Positions 25,795-34,447 of a stretch of DNA of 64,000 bases are shown here, piece after piece. Made by a program: the position numbers and the translations under genes. Origin of the DNA: CALMEC01 sp031366605 (GTDB lineage: Bacteria; Actinomycetota; Thermoleophilia; Miltoncostaeales; Miltoncostaeaceae); contig JANLOO010000061.1 of NCBI GenBank assembly GCA_031366605.1, forward strand, positions 1 to 64,000. Direction: 5' to 3'. The number at the start of each line of letters is the position of its first letter. Positions within the stretch are counted from its first letter, which is position 1. The notes beneath the pieces are model-generated. The model saw only the letters and a program-made list of their open reading frames with translations, had not been told where the DNA came from and did not search any database.

Positions 25795-28353
25795 GTGAGC
25801 AACCCTTCGAACCGCTTTGACCCGGCGGAGGCCGAGCCGCGCTGGATGACGCGATGGCTCGAGTCCGGTGCCCTTCGGGGTGACCCTGCGAGTGGGCGGG
25901 ACCCGTACGTCATCGCGATCCCGCTGCCCAACGTGACGGGCTCGCTCCATATGGGCCACGCGCTCAACAACACGATGCAGGACGTGTTGATCCGCTGGCA
26001 CCGCATGGACGGGCGTGAGGCCGAGTGGGTCTGCGGCACCGACCACGCCGGCATCGCGACGCAGGCGGTCGTCGAGAAGATGCTCGCGGCCCAGGGCATC
26101 AACCGTCGCGAGATCGGCCGCGAGGCCTTCCTCGAGCGGGTCTGGGCGTGGAAGGAACAGTCCGGCGGCGAGATCATCAACCAGCAGAAGCGGCTCGGCT
26201 GCACCCTCGACTACTCACGCGAGCGGTTCACGCTCGACGAGGGGTACGCCGAGGCGGTGCTCAAGGTGTTCGTCGCGCTCTACGAGAAGGGCTACATCTA
26301 CCGCGACCGGTACATGGTCAACTGGGATCCGGGCCTGGGCTCGGCCGTCTCGGACCTGGAGGTCGAGGACCGCGAGGTCACCGACTCACTCGTCTCAATC
26401 GCCTACCCGCTGACCGACGGCTCCGGCGAGATCGTCGTCGCCACCGTGCGTCCCGAGACGATGCTCGGCGATACGGCCGTCGCAGTCAGCCCCGCGGACG
26501 AGCGCTACGGACACCTGATCGGCCAGACCGTCACGCTACCGCTCGTCGGGCGGGAGTTGCCGATCGTCGCCGACGAGCACGTGGACCCGGCGTTCGGGAC
26601 CGGCGCCCTCAAGGTCACGCCCGCACACGACCCCAATGACTTCGAGATCGCGCGCCGCCACGGCCTGGACGAGATCAGCGTCGTCGGCGAGGACGGTCGC
26701 ATGACGGCACTCGCCGGCGAGGCCTACGCAGGCCTGACGCCGATCGAGTGCCGAGCCAAGGTCATCGCCGACCTGCGCGCGGTCGACGCGGTGCGCGCCG
26801 AGGTCGAGTACACCCACAACGTCCCGTTCTCGCACCGAAGCGGGGAGCGCATCGAACCGCTGCTGTCGCTGCAGTGGTTCTGCGACATGGGCACGCTCGC
26901 GGATCCCGCGATCGAGGCCGTCAAGGACGGTCGCGTGCGGTTCACGCCCGAGCGCTTCGGCCGCGTCTACCTGGATTGGATGGAGAACATCCGCCCGTGG
27001 TGTGTCTCACGTCAGCTGTGGTGGGGTCACCAGATCCCGGTCTGGTACCGCGGCGACGAGATCCACGTCGCCACCACGGCACCCGAAGGCGACGGATGGG
27101 AACGCGATCCGGACGTGCTCGACACGTGGTTCAGCTCGGCGCTGTGGCCGTTCGCGACCCAGGGCTGGCCTGCGGAAACGCCCGAGCTCGCGCGTTTTTA
27201 CCCAGGCAACGTCTTAGTCACGGGGCGCGACATCATCTTCTTGTGGGTCGCCCGCATGGTGATGATGGGGATCGAGTTTCAGGACGGCCAAGTTCCGTTC
27301 TCGAACGTCGTGATCAACCCGATCATCCAGGCCCCCGACGGCCGCAGGATGAGCAAGAGTCTGGGCACCGGCATCGACCCGCTCGAGCTGATCGACCAAC
27401 ACGGGGCCGACGCCGTGCGATTCGGTTTGCTGCTGATGGCGAGCACGCAGGACGTGCGGTTCAACGAACAGCGCATCCAGCAGGGACGCCAGCTCGCGAC
27501 CAAGCTCTGGAACGCCACGCGCCTAGTCGTCGACCGCGGCGGGCGTGCCGGTCAAGCGGCACCCGAGCCGGGTCTGCTCGGCGATCGCTGGATCGCCTCT
27601 GACCTTCGGTACACGGTCTCTGAAGTCACCCGACTCATCGCTGCGTACGACTTCAGCGCGGTTGCCGACCTGCTCTACCGGCGAATCTTCGACGGCTTCT
27701 GCGACTGGTACCTGGAGTTGCTCAAGGTGGGCGAGGGCACGCCGGAGGTGGCGGGCTTCGTTCTGGAGCAACTCCTCGTATTGGCGAACCCGGTCATGCC
27801 GTACGTGACCGAGGAGTGCTACGCCCAGATGCCAGGTGCGAATCCCGATGGCCTGCTGAGGCATTCACTCGCAGTGGCACCGTGGAACCATGATGAGAAT
27901 GCGCGAAACCAGGGGAGGTGGCTGATCGAAGCCGTGACTGCGCTGCGGGCATTCAAATCAGACAACGGGATGAAACCGCGAGATCCCCTGCTGGTCACTC
28001 TCGAGAAGCGCAAACCCTTTTCGTTGTCGCAGAGTGCGGTTTCCGCGCTCGCTCACGTCACCTGGGTTGACACTCCTTCCGACGATGCACGGTCGATCGG
28101 GATCGAACTGGGACGCTTACTGGTCAGCCGGCCCGACGTGGTCATCGACATCGCGGCCGAATGCAGCCGGGTCGACGCGCAACTGGCCGCGACGCGGGCC
28201 GAACTCGCCCGTGCGGGGCGACAGCTCGCCAACCCCAACTTCATCGAGCGCGCTCCCGATCACCTGGTCCAGGCGGAGCGTGACAAAGCCGCGCGGTTCG
28301 TCGCCGAGATCGCCGAGCTCGACGCAGAGCGCGGCCGCCTCGGCTGTCCGTGA
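25795..28353 (+). CDS. valS: Valyl-tRNA synthetase
   Basis: The enzyme charges tRNA-Val and edits threonine. The 852-residue class I synthetase begins FDPAEAEPRWMTRW and PNVTGSLHMGHALNNTM (the HIGH motif as HMGH). It has WVCGTDHAGIATQ, the editing domain with VATVRPETMLGDTAVAV, and the KMSKS loop as RRMSKSLGTG. The C-terminal coiled coil is VDAQLAATRAELARAGRQL. The start is GTG 25795. In the last third, around 27860-28100, codon third positions look less GC-rich than elsewhere in the gene. Confidence 0.96.
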   Translation: MSNPSNRFDPAEAEPRWMTRWLESGALRGDPASGRDPYVIAIPLPNVTGSLHMGHALNNTMQDVLIRWHRMDGREAEWVCGTDHAGIATQAVVEKMLAAQGINRREIGREAFLERVWAWKEQSGGEIINQQKRLGCTLDYSRERFTLDEGYAEAVLKVFVALYEKGYIYRDRYMVNWDPGLGSAVSDLEVEDREVTDSLVSIAYPLTDGSGEIVVATVRPETMLGDTAVAVSPADERYGHLIGQTVTLPLVGRELPIVADEHVDPAFGTGALKVTPAHDPNDFEIARRHGLDEISVVGEDGRMTALAGEAYAGLTPIECRAKVIADLRAVDAVRAEVEYTHNVPFSHRSGERIEPLLSLQWFCDMGTLADPAIEAVKDGRVRFTPERFGRVYLDWMENIRPWCVSRQLWWGHQIPVWYRGDEIHVATTAPEGDGWERDPDVLDTWFSSALWPFATQGWPAETPELARFYPGNVLVTGRDIIFLWVARMVMMGIEFQDGQVPFSNVVINPIIQAPDGRRMSKSLGTGIDPLELIDQHGADAVRFGLLLMASTQDVRFNEQRIQQGRQLATKLWNATRLVVDRGGRAGQAAPEPGLLGDRWIASDLRYTVSEVTRLIAAYDFSAVADLLYRRIFDGFCDWYLELLKVGEGTPEVAGFVLEQLLVLANPVMPYVTEECYAQMPGANPDGLLRHSLAVAPWNHDENARNQGRWLIEAVTALRAFKSDNGMKPRDPLLVTLEKRKPFSLSQSAVSALAHVTWVDTPSDDARSIGIELGRLLVSRPDVVIDIAAECSRVDAQLAATRAELARAGRQLANPNFIERAPDHLVQAERDKAARFVAEIAELDAERGRLGCP

Positions 28354-28360
28354 TCACGCG

Positions 28361-29707
28361 ATGACGTACGCCGCCGCGACCCGGTACGTCGAGGGGCTCG
28401 CGATCCTCGGCATGCGGTTCGGGCTCGAGCGGATGATCCGTCTGCTCAGCGCCCTGGGTGATCCGCATCGCACCGCTCCCGCGATTCAGGTGGTCGGCAC
28501 AAACGGCAAGTCGTCGACGTCCCGCCTCGCCTCGGCGTGCATGCGCAGCCAGGGTGCCCGGGTGGGGACCTACCTGTCGCCGCACATCGTCGGGTGGCGC
28601 GAGCGCATAGAGGTCGATCAGCGGGCGGTGGGTCAAGCGCCGTTTGCACGGGCCATCGCCGCAGTGCGCGACGCCGCGGCGGCGCTGGATCTGCAGGACG
28701 ACGAGGGCGTGACGCAGTTCGAGGTCCTGACGGCGGCGGCGTTCACGGTGTTCGCCGAGGCCAACCTGGATGCGGTCGTGATCGAGGCCGGCCTCGGCGG
28801 GCGGTACGACGCCACCAACGTCATGGGGCCGGACACGGTCCTTGTGCTGACAAACGTCGCGTTGGAGCACACGGAACTGCTGGGGACGACCGAGGCCCAG
28901 ATCGCAGCCGAGAAGCTGGCCATCGCTGCGGACGGGTCGGACCGGCTGATCATCGGTCGCCTGAGCAAACGCGCCCAGAGCGCCGTATCCGAAGAGTGTC
29001 AAGCCCGGTCACTTTCGGGGTGGCGGGTGGGCCACGAGATTCAGGTCGCCGAGGGGCCGCGCGGCGTGGACGTGACCACGCCGTTCGAGCACTACTCCGC
29101 CCTTCCGTTGCCGTTGCACGGCGCATTCCAGCGCGACAACCTGGCCGTGGCGGTCGCCGCGGCCGAGCGCCGTCTGGGCACGCCGATGCGGATCGGCCCG
29201 CTGCGCCGGGCGGTGGGGCGCGTCACGATGGCGGGTCGACTCGAGGTCGTGGGTGACCGTCCCCTTGTGATCCTTGACGGGGCCCACAATCCCGCCGGTG
29301 TCGAAGCGATGGCGGGCTCGATCACGGCAATCGTCGGTGGACGGCGCACCGTGGCCGTCGTGTCGATCCTGGGCGACAAGGATGCCGCGGCGATGGTCGG
29401 CCCGCTGGCCGGCGTCTGCGCGGCAGTCATCGCAACCAGGTCCAGCCACCCGCGCGCGGCGGCGCCTGCCGTGATCGCCCACCTCGCCAAGCTGGCTGGG
29501 ATGGAGACGCAGATTGTCGACGATCCGCTGGAGGCGGTCCGCCACGCACACGCATTGGTGGGCGAGGCCGGAGCGATACTGGTCTGCGGATCGCTCTACC
29601 TGCTGGCAGACGTGCGTGACGCGGTGATGACAGGAGTGTCAACGGGTGCTGGTATGCTCTCCGACCGTGCTCGCCGGACAGGAAATGAAGGGGTGGGGTA
29701 CCACTAA
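28361..29707 (+). CDS. folC: Folylpolyglutamate synthase/dihydrofolate synthase
   Basis: The enzyme adds glutamates to folates and may also make dihydrofolate from dihydropteroate. The 448-residue Mur-ligase-family protein has the P-loop IQVVGTNGKSSTSRLAS, the YLSPHIVGWRERIEVD motif, IEAGLGGRYDATNV and VILDGAHNPAGVEAM, all FolC signatures. The ATG at 28361 is 7 bases after the valS stop; valS-folC is a common actinobacterial pair. It ends immediately before the next gene. Confidence 0.94.
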   Translation: MTYAAATRYVEGLAILGMRFGLERMIRLLSALGDPHRTAPAIQVVGTNGKSSTSRLASACMRSQGARVGTYLSPHIVGWRERIEVDQRAVGQAPFARAIAAVRDAAAALDLQDDEGVTQFEVLTAAAFTVFAEANLDAVVIEAGLGGRYDATNVMGPDTVLVLTNVALEHTELLGTTEAQIAAEKLAIAADGSDRLIIGRLSKRAQSAVSEECQARSLSGWRVGHEIQVAEGPRGVDVTTPFEHYSALPLPLHGAFQRDNLAVAVAAAERRLGTPMRIGPLRRAVGRVTMAGRLEVVGDRPLVILDGAHNPAGVEAMAGSITAIVGGRRTVAVVSILGDKDAAAMVGPLAGVCAAVIATRSSHPRAAAPAVIAHLAKLAGMETQIVDDPLEAVRHAHALVGEAGAILVCGSLYLLADVRDAVMTGVSTGAGMLSDRARRTGNEGVGYH

Positions 29708-30247
29708 ATGACGGCTGACGTATTCGAGTCGCTCTCGAGCTTCTTTGACTCGCCCATCTGGGGCGCGCTCAAGATCCTGATCGTGGTGTTCATCATCCTG
29801 ATGTGGCTCGCACTGGGCATCTGGGTCTACCGCGATGCCCGTCGACGCAACGCCGCGCCGGGGTATCCGCCACTGATGGCAGCGGTCGGCGTCCTGATTC
29901 CCTTCTTCGGTCCGCTGCTCTACATGGCGGTGCGACCGGGGGAGACGCTGAGCGAGCAGCGGGATCGTCAACTCGAGACGCGCAGCCTCGAGCGCGAAGG
30001 GGCGATGCAATGCCCCGACTGTGGGTTTGCCACCGAGTCGCGCTACCTGGCGTGTCCGTCCTGCATGCGCAAGCTCAAAGACCCGTGTGCGCACTGCGGC
30101 GAGCCGATCGATCCCCGCTGGTCGGTCTGCCCCTTCTGCGAGAAGGTCCCCGCCCACACGCTTGGACGCATCACCGATGCGCGTGCCGATATGCCAACCG
30201 AGCTGTCCACCGACTTGCCCTCGATCCGACCGGAGCCCGCCAAGTGA
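29708..30247 (+). CDS. Membrane-anchored double zinc-ribbon protein
   Basis: The 179-residue protein has two transmembrane segments (residues ~22-40 and ~55-78) with a basic loop (YRDARRRN) between them. An acidic helix leads to a cytoplasmic-looking double zinc ribbon made of CPDC, CPSC, CAHC and CPFC. The C-terminal 30 residues are acidic and Pro-rich. Such proteins are seen near ndk or folC in related bacteria, but the function is unknown. The start ATG follows the folC stop directly, and its stop overlaps ndk by 4 bases (GTGA). Confidence 0.72.
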   Translation: MTADVFESLSSFFDSPIWGALKILIVVFIILMWLALGIWVYRDARRRNAAPGYPPLMAAVGVLIPFFGPLLYMAVRPGETLSEQRDRQLETRSLEREGAMQCPDCGFATESRYLACPSCMRKLKDPCAHCGEPIDPRWSVCPFCEKVPAHTLGRITDARADMPTELSTDLPSIRPEPAK

Positions 30248-30660
30248 GCCAACGCACCTTCGTCATGGTCAAGCCCGACGCCGTCGCGCGTGGACTCACC
30301 GGAGAAATCCTCGCCCGCATCGAACGCCGTGGCTTCACCGTCGTCGGTTTGAAACGGGTGCGGATGGAGCGAGCGGTTGCCGAGGAGCACTACGGTGAGC
30401 ACAAGGAGCGGCCGTTCTTCGGCGAGCTCGTCGACTTCATCACCTCGGGCCCGGTCGTGATGACCTGCGTCGAGGGGACTGAGGCGATTGCGGTACTGCG
30501 CACCATGATGGGCGCCACCAACCCCAAGGACGCCGCGCCCGGAACGATCCGCGGCGACTACGCGCTTGAGCTCGGCGAGAACTGCATTCACGGCTCGGAC
30601 AGCACGGAGTCGGCCGAGCGTGAGTTGGCCCTGCACTTCGCCTCGGCCGAGCTCGCCTGA
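30244..30660 (+). CDS. ndk: Nucleoside diphosphate kinase
   Basis: Ndk moves the gamma phosphate among nucleoside triphosphates through a phospho-histidine. The 138-residue protein has RTFVMVKPDAVARGL at the N-terminus, MMGATNPKDAAPGTIRGDY, and the active-site His in ENCIHGSDSTESA. The GTG start at 30244 overlaps the preceding stop (GTGA) and has GGAG upstream. The gene is followed by maf in a 4-base overlap. Confidence 0.96.
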   Translation: MSQRTFVMVKPDAVARGLTGEILARIERRGFTVVGLKRVRMERAVAEEHYGEHKERPFFGELVDFITSGPVVMTCVEGTEAIAVLRTMMGATNPKDAAPGTIRGDYALELGENCIHGSDSTESAERELALHFASAELA

Positions 30661-31238
30661 TCCTCCTCGCCTCGCGCTCGCCGCAGCGGCGGGCATTGCT
30701 GTCAGCGGCGGGGATCGCCCACCGTGTCATCGCGTCGAGCTACGCCGAGGACGACATCCCAGGACTGACGGGCACCGAACTTGTGGCGTCCCACGCCACA
30801 GGCAAAGCACGCGAGGTCGCGATGCGCGCGGGCCTGCCAGAACGCGGGGCGGTCCTGGGCGCCGACACCGCGGTGCTGGTCGGGGCGACGATCCTCGGCA
30901 AGCCGTCGAACCGCGATGAGGCACGTCAGATGCTCACCATGCTGGCGGGCCGCGAACACGTCGTGGCGACGGCCGTCTGCCTGATCACCGCCGAGGCCGA
31001 GCACACGTTCGTCGACGAAGCGGTCGTTCGTTTCCGGCCCTTCGGCACCGACCACATCGCGTGGTACCTGGAGCGCGGCGAGTGGCAGGGCCGGGCCGGC
31101 GCGTACGCAATCCAAGGCTCCGGAGCGTCGCTCGTGGAGCGCGTCGAGGGAGACTTCACCACGGTGGTCGGCCTACCGGTCGGGCGGCTGCTGACGCTGC
31201 TCGAGGAGTGCGGGCTGGCGCCCTGGCAGGCGCGATGA
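30657..31238 (+). CDS. maf: Maf-family nucleotide pyrophosphatase, probable CTG start
   Basis: Maf proteins hydrolyse non-canonical or nucleoside triphosphates and act as house-cleaning or septum-related enzymes. Signatures are LLASRSPQRRALLSAAG, VLGADTAVLVGATILGKPSN, GREHVVATAVCL and AYAIQGSGASLVERVEGDF. No ATG, GTG or TTG lies between the upstream in-frame stop (30621) and SRSPQRR; the first canonical candidate (TTG 30696) would remove that catalytic loop. A CTG at 30657, overlapping the ndk TGA as CTGA, gives a normal 193-residue protein. The start codon is inferred. Confidence 0.88.
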   Translation: MILLASRSPQRRALLSAAGIAHRVIASSYAEDDIPGLTGTELVASHATGKAREVAMRAGLPERGAVLGADTAVLVGATILGKPSNRDEARQMLTMLAGREHVVATAVCLITAEAEHTFVDEAVVRFRPFGTDHIAWYLERGEWQGRAGAYAIQGSGASLVERVEGDFTTVVGLPVGRLLTLLEECGLAPWQAR

Positions 31239-31401
31239 AGCGCGGCGCCGAAGGCGTCAACGAGGTGTCCGCACAATCACCACGAGGACCATGGACCTGC
31301 GGGAGGGGCCGCGGTTGACAGATGGATGGCGAACGTCGACCCTCTCATGACGCCTCCCGTGGTGGAGGTCAGGGCAGGGAGACCCCGGGAGGGTCGGGGT
31401 C

Positions 31402-31911
31402 ATGTGGCACACGGTGTTCATCGTTCTGCACGCGGCCGCGGCCACGGTCGCGCTGGCCGCGGGTCTGGTGGCGCTGCCGGCGGGGCGGTTGTTCAGTCTC
31501 TACCGGTGGGCGCTGGTCGGCCTGGTGGTGTTCCTCGTGCCGGCCCTCACGATCGACTGGACGGAGTCCGGTGTCCCCACCAAGCTGATCCGCGCGGCGC
31601 TGTTGGTCCTCGCCGCCGTCATGATCTACCGAGCGAGCGTCGCCGGTCGGATGCTGCCCGCGACGACCGGAGGACCGTCGAGGGCCTATCTCGATCACGT
31701 GAGCTTCGGGGTGATCTCACTTTCGGTGGCGTTCGCGATCACGGCGGTACTGCGCGTCGGCTCGCCGGGTTGGCTCGCGGCTGCAACCGGCGTCGGCGTC
31801 ACAGCGATCGGCTACGTCTCGCTGGGCGCCGCCAAGGCCCGCCTGATTCACGCCCGGGATGCACAGGAGTCGAAGTCTGCGGTGGGATCCACCTCGGCTG
31901 AGCGTGAGTGA
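31402..31911 (+). CDS. Membrane protein of unknown function
   Basis: This 169-residue protein has four to five hydrophobic segments (roughly residues 3-24, 32-50, 60-78, 95-115 and 120-145) and a short polar C-terminal tail. It has no motif I recognise. The ATG at 31402 follows GGAGGGT. It lies 15 bases upstream of another unknown envelope protein on the same strand, so the two may act together. The 163-base gap before it holds a TTGACA at 31315-31320 as a possible -35, without a convincing -10. Confidence 0.6.
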   Translation: MWHTVFIVLHAAAATVALAAGLVALPAGRLFSLYRWALVGLVVFLVPALTIDWTESGVPTKLIRAALLVLAAVMIYRASVAGRMLPATTGGPSRAYLDHVSFGVISLSVAFAITAVLRVGSPGWLAAATGVGVTAIGYVSLGAAKARLIHARDAQESKSAVGSTSAERE

Positions 31912-31925
31912 GATGATCCCGCGGG

Positions 31926-32684
31926 ATGAAGCGCAAGGTCCTCATTGGCAGCGGGGTATTCGTGGCGGCGGTCGTCGGTCTCGGTGCCTGGTACTACACG
32001 ACGCTCAACGATCAGACGGCGGCGGAGGTGGTTGACGTCGTCGCTGAGTTCAGGGCCTCCGCATCGCCTGATCAGCCGGCGCGCGCGGGGTTGCCCAAGC
32101 AGGGCGTGTACCGGTATGCGGTGACCGGCACGGAGACGATCACGCGTGGCCTGACGATCGATCGGATCCTTCCAACGGCGGCGCCTGCGCTCGTGCGCCA
32201 TCGTCCGGATGGCTTTGAGATCGAGACCCGATACTCGGACAAGCACATCGAGATGTCGCGCTACGCGATCGCACCGGATGGCGCGTACGTCACATTCGCG
32301 GTGACCACGATCGAGGCAGGTCCGGTCAAGACGGTGCGGGAGCGGTCCTGGTCGCCCAGGCTGCTGCGGATGCCGTCGGTCGCAGGCGCTGCGACCAAGA
32401 GCTGGGGCGGAGACTTCACCGCGGGTGACCTGAAGCTCCATGTCACGAGCCGCCTGCTGCCCAACGAGACGATCACGGTGGGAGGGACTGCGGTTGCGGT
32501 GCAGGTCGCCGAGTCGCTCCAGACGATCACCGGTGGGTACAGCGGCGATCGCACCGAGACCTTCTGGTACTCGCCCAAGCTCGGCGTGATCGTCCGGTAC
32601 AAGATCGCCTCGTCGCTCAAAGGCCCGACGAACCTGGACTTCAACGCCGACCAGACCCTCCAGTCGCTCGAGCCCGAGGTTTAA
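31926..32684 (+). CDS. Membrane-anchored extracytoplasmic protein of unknown function
   Basis: The 252-residue protein has one N-terminal hydrophobic helix (residues ~5-22) after a basic MKRK start. The rest is soluble and probably beta-rich, with alternating segments such as GVYRYAVTGTETITRG, ETRYSDKHIEMSRYAI and YSPKLGVIVRYKIASS. The final part resembles the way outer-leaflet or lipid-binding beta proteins end (TFWYSPKLGVIVRY). No family name is supported. It is preceded by an unknown membrane protein. Confidence 0.6.
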   Translation: MKRKVLIGSGVFVAAVVGLGAWYYTTLNDQTAAEVVDVVAEFRASASPDQPARAGLPKQGVYRYAVTGTETITRGLTIDRILPTAAPALVRHRPDGFEIETRYSDKHIEMSRYAIAPDGAYVTFAVTTIEAGPVKTVRERSWSPRLLRMPSVAGAATKSWGGDFTAGDLKLHVTSRLLPNETITVGGTAVAVQVAESLQTITGGYSGDRTETFWYSPKLGVIVRYKIASSLKGPTNLDFNADQTLQSLEPEV

Positions 32685-32762
32685 GTCGTGCCGGCGGAAG
32701 GTCGATTTCGGCGTGGTCCGTTCGTCACACAGTCGACAGAGGAACCAGAGGAGGTCCGTGCG

Positions 32763-33116
32763 ATGCACTACATGCTCTTGATTTACGCCACGGAGGGCGG
32801 GTGGGGCGACATGCCCCCAGAGGCACAGGAGGCCGAGATGGCCAAATGGTGGGGGTACAGCGAAGAGATGCGGACGGCGGGTGTGATGGTCGCCGGCGAT
32901 GCGTTGCAGCCGACCGCCACCGCGACGTCGGTACGTATGACGGACGGGCAGATGCTCGTCACCGATGGGCCATTCGCAGAGACCAAAGAGGCGCTCGGCG
33001 GGTACTACCTGCTCAACGTCGATTCGTTGGATGACGCGATCGCCTGGGCCAAGAAATGCCCAGGGGTCGGGTACGGCACGATCGAACTGCGCCCGGTCAT
33101 GGTCTTCGAGCCCTGA
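32763..33116 (+). CDS. DGPF-domain (YCII-related) protein
   Basis: The 117-residue protein has the fold of YCII-related proteins and the eponymous DGPF motif in LVTDGPFAETKEALGGYY. Such proteins are almost always encoded beside ECF42-type sigma factors, as here; whether they are enzymes or regulators is unsettled. I chose the ATG at 32763 for its GAGGAGG site; the frame is open further upstream from 32688. It overlaps or abuts the sigma gene. Confidence 0.88.
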   Translation: MHYMLLIYATEGGWGDMPPEAQEAEMAKWWGYSEEMRTAGVMVAGDALQPTATATSVRMTDGQMLVTDGPFAETKEALGGYYLLNVDSLDDAIAWAKKCPGVGYGTIELRPVMVFEP

Positions 33117-34351
33117 CGCCGCAACGGACCCCAGGATTCGACGAGGTCTTCCGTCAGGAATGGGCCCGGGCGGTTGCGATCATCGCCCGGGCGACCGGGG
33201 ATCTGGACCTGGCAGAGGATGCGGTTCAGGACGCGTTTGCGACCGCCCTGACACGCTGGCCTCGCGATGGGACCCCGCAGAACCCCGCCGGCTGGATCGT
33301 CACGGTCGCGCGCAACCGCGCCCTCGACCTATTGCGGCGCGCGCGTGCGCAAACCCGGGTGTTGGAACAACGTGCGCGGCTTGATGCGCTCGTGGACGAC
33401 GATGACGAGGTTGACGAGATGGTGATCCCAGACGAGCGCCTGGCGCTGATCTTCACGTGTTGTCACCCAGCCCTGTCACTCGATGCGCAGGTGGCGCTGA
33501 CGCTGCGCCTGGTGGGCGGGCTCGAAACACCCGAGATCGCCCGCGCGTTCATCGTCCCGGAGGCCACCATGGCGCAGCGGCTGGTGCGGGCCAAACGCAA
33601 GGTGCGCGACGCGGGAATCGCCATCCGGACACCGGACGCAGATGAGCTTCCCGAGCGCCTCAACGCGGTGCTCGCCGTGCTCTACCTGATCTTCAACCAG
33701 GGGTATTCGACGCCCGCCCGCGCCGATCTGGCCGACGAAGCCATCCGGCTCACCGCGCTGCTGGCGGATCTGCTGCCTGCGCAAGCCGAGGTGTTGGGGC
33801 TACAGGCCCTCCTGCTGCTGCAGCACTCGCGACGCGCAACACGGATCGGGTTGGACGGGCGCCTAATGCTCCTGGAGGAGCAGGATCGGTCCGCGTGGGA
33901 TCGCCACGCCATCGCGACCGGCCTGGACGCGCTGGGTCGGGCCGCCGCGCTCGACGCATCGGGCCCGTACCAGCTGCAAGCGGCGATCGCGGCGGTCCAT
34001 GCCCGCGCGTCTGGCTCGGCCGAGACCGACTGGCGCACCATCGTCGCGCTCTACGGAATGCTCCACGCGGTGTTGCCGTCCCCGGTGGTGGCGCTCAACC
34101 GGGCCGCCGCGGTGTCGCTGGCCGACGGGCCACAGGCCGCGCTGCCACTGTTGGCCGCCCTTGAGGCAGACTTGGGTGACTATCACCTACTGCACTCGGC
34201 GCGGGGCGACATGTTGCGCCGCCTGGGCCGGGACCAGGATGCGCTGGTCGCCTATCGTCGCGCGCTCGAACTTGCGCCCAGTGATGGCGAACGGCGGTTT
34301 CTCGAGCGTCGCATCAGCGCGCTGTCGGGGGAACCCGACGAACTGATCTGA
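33056..34351 (+). CDS. ECF42-type RNA polymerase sigma factor with C-terminal TPR-like domain
   Basis: The N-terminal half has sigma region 2 (EDAVQDAFATALTRWPRDG, NPAGWIVTVARNRALDLLRR) and region 4 (VALTLRLVGGLETPEIARAFIVPEATMAQRLVRAK). The long C-terminal part, about 200 residues including YLIFNQGYSTP and VVALNRAAAVSLADG, is the helical repeat typical of ECF42. The only canonical start, ATG 33056, overlaps the DGPF gene by 61 bases. A CTG at 33113 in a CTGA overlap would give a start closer to the conserved sequence. No anti-sigma factor is adjacent, as usual for this group. Confidence 0.87.
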   Translation: MPRGRVRHDRTAPGHGLRALTPQRTPGFDEVFRQEWARAVAIIARATGDLDLAEDAVQDAFATALTRWPRDGTPQNPAGWIVTVARNRALDLLRRARAQTRVLEQRARLDALVDDDDEVDEMVIPDERLALIFTCCHPALSLDAQVALTLRLVGGLETPEIARAFIVPEATMAQRLVRAKRKVRDAGIAIRTPDADELPERLNAVLAVLYLIFNQGYSTPARADLADEAIRLTALLADLLPAQAEVLGLQALLLLQHSRRATRIGLDGRLMLLEEQDRSAWDRHAIATGLDALGRAAALDASGPYQLQAAIAAVHARASGSAETDWRTIVALYGMLHAVLPSPVVALNRAAAVSLADGPQAALPLLAALEADLGDYHLLHSARGDMLRRLGRDQDALVAYRRALELAPSDGERRFLERRISALSGEPDELI

Positions 34352-34447
34352 CAGTCGGAGAGGGGCCTTCCCCCACCCGAGTGGAACCCAGACACGATCC
34401 CCGCTAGGTTAGCGAGTGCTTGCGACCCGCCTTGAGGGAGGGAACCG

